The position numbers and the translations under genes are program-made. A stretch of DNA of 64,000 bases. Origin: Salipiger bermudensis HTCC2601 (GTDB lineage: Bacteria; Pseudomonadota; Alphaproteobacteria; Rhodobacterales; Rhodobacteraceae). The DNA lies in the NCBI RefSeq assembly GCF_000153725.1, contig NZ_DS022277.1:1-64000 (forward strand), given 5' to 3'. The notes beneath the pieces were generated by a model that saw only the letters and a program-made list of their open reading frames with translations, searched no databases and was not told where the DNA came from. Below, one piece after another: positions 61,337 through 64,000 of the stretch. Position 1 is the stretch's first letter; every line of letters begins with the position of its first letter.

Positions 61337-62032
61337 ATGATGACCTCTTCCCAGCGCCGCCGCCCGATGATCCGTCGCGCGTCTGCCAGCGTTGCGCTGC
61401 ACGATTCGCTGCGCGAGCGAATCCTCAATCTCGATCTGGCGCCGGGTCAGTACATTTCCCGCTCGGAGATCGCCGCCGAATATCAGGTCAGCCTGACTCC
61501 GGTGCGTGACGCGCTCATCAAGCTCGAGGAGGAGGGGCTGATCCACATCTACCCCCAGTCCAAGACGGAGGTGTCCAAGATCGACCTGTCACATGCACGG
61601 GAGACCCATTTCCTGCGCCTATCGCTCGAGCTCGAGATCGTCAGTCGCCTGGCCGCGATGGGCGCTTCGGCGCCGGTCCAGCCGGCACGCTCGAGCCTCG
61701 CGCAGCAAATAGCGGCGCATGATGCGAATGACCTGTCCTCCTTCGTCCGGCTCGACCGCGCCTTCCACCATGCGCTCTACGAAGCGATCGGAATGGAGGC
61801 GCTGTCGTCGGTGATCGAAGCGCGGTCCGGCCATATCGACCGGCTGAGAAAACTGAACCTGCCCGCGCCGGGAAAGTCCGAATCCATCGTCGGCTGCCAC
61901 ACCCGCATTCTCGAGGCGATCGAGCGCGGCGACGTGGAGGCTGCCCGCGCCGTGCTCCGCGAGCATCTTTCCGGGACGCTGGCCATGGCCGACGAGATCC
62001 GCGAGCGGAACCCGGACTTCTTCGTCGCCTGA
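61337..62032 (+). CDS. GntR-family regulator (FCD domain)
   Basis: A protein of about 231 residues from the ATG at 61337. The winged HTH is RERILNLDLAPGQYISRSEI then AAEYQVSLTPVRDALIKLEE, and the FCD domain includes SSFVRLDRAFHHALYEAIGM and HIDRLRKLNLPAPGKSE with His ligands for a metal. The annotated longer frame to 61259 would start with GTG inside the palindrome and has no ribosome binding site, so the shorter start is used, though its own site is weak. It is divergent from the TRAP sugar-acid operon and most likely its repressor. Confidence 0.85.
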   Translation: MMTSSQRRRPMIRRASASVALHDSLRERILNLDLAPGQYISRSEIAAEYQVSLTPVRDALIKLEEEGLIHIYPQSKTEVSKIDLSHARETHFLRLSLELEIVSRLAAMGASAPVQPARSSLAQQIAAHDANDLSSFVRLDRAFHHALYEAIGMEALSSVIEARSGHIDRLRKLNLPAPGKSESIVGCHTRILEAIERGDVEAARAVLREHLSGTLAMADEIRERNPDFFVA

Positions 62033-62081
62033 GGCGCGCGATAGGGTCTGTTTGCGCGCGAGCGCAGGGCGGTGTGCCGTG

Positions 62082-62999
62082 TCAGGCTCCCAGTGCGGTC
62101 TTCAGTGACGTCACCATCGACAGGCCCATCTGGCGCCGGGTTTCCTCCGTGCCCGAACCGATATGCGGCGTCAGGATCACCGAGGGATGCATCCTGAGCG
62201 CTTCCGGCACGTGAGGTTCGTTCTCGAACACGTCCAGGGCAGCGCCAGCCAGCCGCTCCGCCCGAAGCGCCTCTATCAGAGCGGTTTCGTCGACGATCGG
62301 GCCGCGCGAGATGTTCACGAGGTAGCCCTCCGATCCCAGAGCCGCGATCACCTCCCGGCTCACCAGCCCGCGCGTCGCATCGCTGAGCGGGCACGAGGCG
62401 ACCAGCATCTGCGTGGCCTCCGCCAGCGCCTCGGGGCTGTCGAAATAGGGCAGCTCGACCGGCTTCTTCCGGGGGCCATAATAGCTGACACGCGCGCCCA
62501 TCACCTCGAGCCGGCGGGCGATGGCCTTGCCGATATGCCCCAGCCCGATGATGCCCACCTCCATGCCACTGAGTGAATGGGTGAGCGGGAATTGCCCGCG
62601 CGTCCACGCCTCGGAGCGAACGAAGTCATGCGCGCGCACGAGTTGCCGGGTCACCGCGAGGCAGTGCATCACCGTCAGGTTGGCGACCTCTTCGGCGAGG
62701 ATGTGCGAGGTGTTGGTGACCGTGATGCCGCGTTGGCGGCAGTGCTCGGTATCAACGTTCTCCAGCCCGGCAGAATAGCTCGCGACGATCTCGAGCGCCG
62801 GCAGGCGGTCCAGCAACTCTGCGCGGATCTGACGCTTCCTCACCGCGAGACCTCGGACCCGCGATCCACAGGTCTGCAACAGCGCAGCGATCTCCCCGTC
62901 GTCCTCCGGCAACTCCAGCACGTCGAGCGATGCAGAGAGCGCCGAAGCAATTTCGCCGGGGAGTTTGGCAGCCTTGAGCACGAGGGGTCGGGTCGTCAT
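62082..62999 (-). CDS. 2-hydroxyacid dehydrogenase (NADPH-type, GhrB-like)
   Basis: A 305-residue D-2-hydroxyacid dehydrogenase. The cofactor motif is VGIIGLGHIGKAIARRLEVM, and the Arg-rich turn YYGPRKKP following the second strand favours NADPH. The catalytic residues are Arg232 (NISRGPIV), Glu261 (FENEPHV) and His279 (LTPHIGS), all in place. It is most similar in pattern to glyoxylate/hydroxypyruvate reductases. It is divergent from a FadR-type GntR gene that is followed by a 2-hydroxyacid oxidase. The pair may interconvert a 2-hydroxy acid and its 2-oxo acid. Confidence 0.88.
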   Translation of the reverse strand: MTTRPLVLKAAKLPGEIASALSASLDVLELPEDDGEIAALLQTCGSRVRGLAVRKRQIRAELLDRLPALEIVASYSAGLENVDTEHCRQRGITVTNTSHILAEEVANLTVMHCLAVTRQLVRAHDFVRSEAWTRGQFPLTHSLSGMEVGIIGLGHIGKAIARRLEVMGARVSYYGPRKKPVELPYFDSPEALAEATQMLVASCPLSDATRGLVSREVIAALGSEGYLVNISRGPIVDETALIEALRAERLAGAALDVFENEPHVPEALRMHPSVILTPHIGSGTEETRRQMGLSMVTSLKTALGA

Positions 63000-63082
63000 C
63001 GCAATCTCCTTTTGGGCCGCAGGCTTGTCGCCCCGGCATGAACGAGCTCGACCATATTGACGGTTTCGGCTTAGTCAACTAT

Positions 63083-63093
63083 TCATCTGATGA
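63083..63093. promoter_or_regulatory. GntR/FadR operator candidate TCATCTGATGA
   Basis: An 11-base palindrome, TCATC-T-GATGA, occurs in the 116-base divergent gap between the dehydrogenase and the GntR gene, 22 bases before the chosen regulator start. Confidence 0.5.
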
Positions 63094-63115
63094 CTTGTTC
63101 ACATTGGAGGCACGC

Positions 63116-63835
63116 GTGGCCCACCCTCTCGACAGATTTCCATCGCTGACCGAAACGCTGGTTCAGGCGGTGCTGCAGGTGGCGCGGGAGGAGCGGCTCG
63201 GGCCGGGCGACCGGCTGCCCTCGATCAAGGCGCTCTCGGAGCGCTTCGGGGTCTCGGTGCCGACCATGCGCGAGGCGCTGCAACGGGTCGCCAATCTTGG
63301 CGCGGTCGAGATCCGACACGGCTCGGGCATTTACCTGACGCGTACGCGCCTGCCGGTGATCACCGGTCATCCCGATGCGCTGCAGGGCCATGACCAGACA
63401 TTGCTTCACCTGCTCGACGCACGTCTCGCCATCGAGCCCGCAGTTGCCGCCAAGGCGGCGCGGAACATCACCGATCCGCAGGCCGAGGCTCTGCGTGAAG
63501 CCATCGAAGCCGCCGAGCGCGCCCTGAGCGGCGCCGGCGGTGAACACAAGGCCAACATGAGCATCCACGCGCGGATTGCTGAGGCCGCCGACAACCCGAT
63601 CCTTACCGACACGATCCTGTCGCTGATCAAGGTCTTCGGCGCCGAGCAGAAGCGCATCCTCGCCATGCATGACCGCCCGTCGAGAGAAAGAAATCACGCC
63701 GATCACGTGGCAATCTGCGATGCCATTATCGCCCGCGAGCCGGAGGCCGCCGAAAGCGCTATGCAAAAGCACCTCTCGCGCGTGCTCGCGGAGATCGGTG
63801 GCGCGCGCACTGGAAAGGCGGAACGGAATGACTGA
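63116..63835 (+). CDS. GntR-family regulator (FadR-like)
   Basis: A 239-residue regulator. The HTH is GPGDRLPSIKALSERFGVSV then PTMREALQRVANLGAVEIRH, and the FCD domain shows LDARLAIEPAVAAKAARNIT and RNHADHVAICDAIIAREPEA with the metal-type His residues. A GTG start at 63116 is chosen: GGAGG stands five bases ahead, whereas the longer frame begins inside the palindromic operator region. Its stop overlaps the oxidase start at 63828-63835. It controls the adjacent hydroxyacid genes, probably by sensing lactate or a similar acid. Confidence 0.85.
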   Translation: MAHPLDRFPSLTETLVQAVLQVAREERLGPGDRLPSIKALSERFGVSVPTMREALQRVANLGAVEIRHGSGIYLTRTRLPVITGHPDALQGHDQTLLHLLDARLAIEPAVAAKAARNITDPQAEALREAIEAAERALSGAGGEHKANMSIHARIAEAADNPILTDTILSLIKVFGAEQKRILAMHDRPSRERNHADHVAICDAIIAREPEAAESAMQKHLSRVLAEIGGARTGKAERND

Positions 63836-64000
63836 CACACCCTCGCTGATCGCGCGTGGTGCGAATGCCTTTGTTGAGCGGAGACTGCGCAGGATCCTGT
63901 CGCTGCGCGATTTCGAAAGGGCCGCGGCACGTAAATTACCGAAGCCGATCTTCGGTTACATCTCCGGCGCGGCCGAGACCAACGCTGCGCTGGAGGGCAA
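63828..64000 (+). CDS. FMN-dependent 2-hydroxyacid oxidase/dehydrogenase, start only
   Basis: The frame starts at the ATG at 63828, overlapping the GntR stop, and stays open to the window end with about 57 residues visible. RILSLRDFERAAARKLPKPI followed by FGYISGAAETNAALEG matches the start of LldD/glycolate-oxidase-type enzymes, where FxYxxGAAexExTl is the conserved FMN-barrel beginning. The rest lies outside. It would form an operon with its regulator. Confidence 0.82.
   Translation, partial: MTDTPSLIARGANAFVERRLRRILSLRDFERAAARKLPKPIFGYISGAAETNAALEG

Overview
The window is GC-rich DNA from an alphaproteobacterium, most likely a Rhodobacteraceae (Roseobacter-group) strain. This rests on the density of Opp/Dpp, TRAP, ribose-type and ProVWX uptake systems, the hydroxyproline-betaine gene set known from Pelagibaca-type bacteria, and the mix of IS110/IS256/IS3/IS5 elements. 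No replication, ribosomal or tRNA genes were found. The content is accessory catabolism and would suit a plasmid, chromid or genomic island, but the window itself does not decide this.

Layout. 1-5.0 kb is a pile-up of insertion sequences: a partial IS110, a complete IS256, a second IS110 and an IS3 with a truncated orfA. 5.4-15.2 kb is one minus-strand operon: MarR regulator, SDR, DadA-like FAD oxidase, a complete Dpp/Opp-type importer and a PuuB-like FAD oxidase. It has two 13-bp operator palindromes upstream. 15.6-18.6 kb is a decayed integrative element (AlpA-like excisionase, hypothetical protein, integrase C-terminus) whose integrase is cut by a frameshifted IS5. 18.9-26.8 kb is a module of unknown substrate: KstD-like flavoprotein, SDR, an ATPase-permease fusion plus second permease, a tandem EthD-like protein and a TauE-type exporter. 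27-32.7 kb holds small regulator/enzyme pairs (TetR/ADH, LysR/VOC, TetR/carboxymuconolactone decarboxylase) and a PRC-barrel protein.

33-49.8 kb is the centrepiece, a (hydroxy)proline-betaine catabolic island. It has a ProVWX-type betaine importer, the epimerase HpbD with its expected active-site residues in place, the Rieske demethylase pair HpbB1/C1 and the flavin demethylase HpbA/StcD. An operon gntR-hypD-aldehyde dehydrogenase-hypO would take the demethylated cis-4-hydroxy-D-proline to 2-oxoglutarate semialdehyde and 2-oxoglutarate. A non-pyrrolysine MttB-superfamily methyltransferase sits inside the demethylase operon and suggests a second, corrinoid-type demethylation route. GlxA-type and TetR-type regulators flank the island. 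A repeated ATGTCGCGA motif spaced 22 bp apart, upstream of hpbB1, is a candidate operator.

50-53.6 kb carries a cysteine hydrolase, an MBL-fold hydrolase and a frameshifted SnoaL-like gene, divergent from a second GlxA regulator, plus an isolated ATC-hydrolase-like gene. 54-61.2 kb is a TRAP-transporter sugar-acid operon: DctPQM, a novel 53-aa membrane peptide, an arabinonate-dehydratase-like enzyme, an RraA-family protein and a 2-oxoglutarate-semialdehyde dehydrogenase. It is controlled by a GntR regulator. 62-64 kb has a 2-hydroxyacid dehydrogenase divergent from a GntR/FadR regulator that is followed by the start of an FMN-dependent 2-hydroxyacid oxidase gene. Both the betaine and the sugar-acid pathways appear to converge on 2-oxoglutarate semialdehyde.
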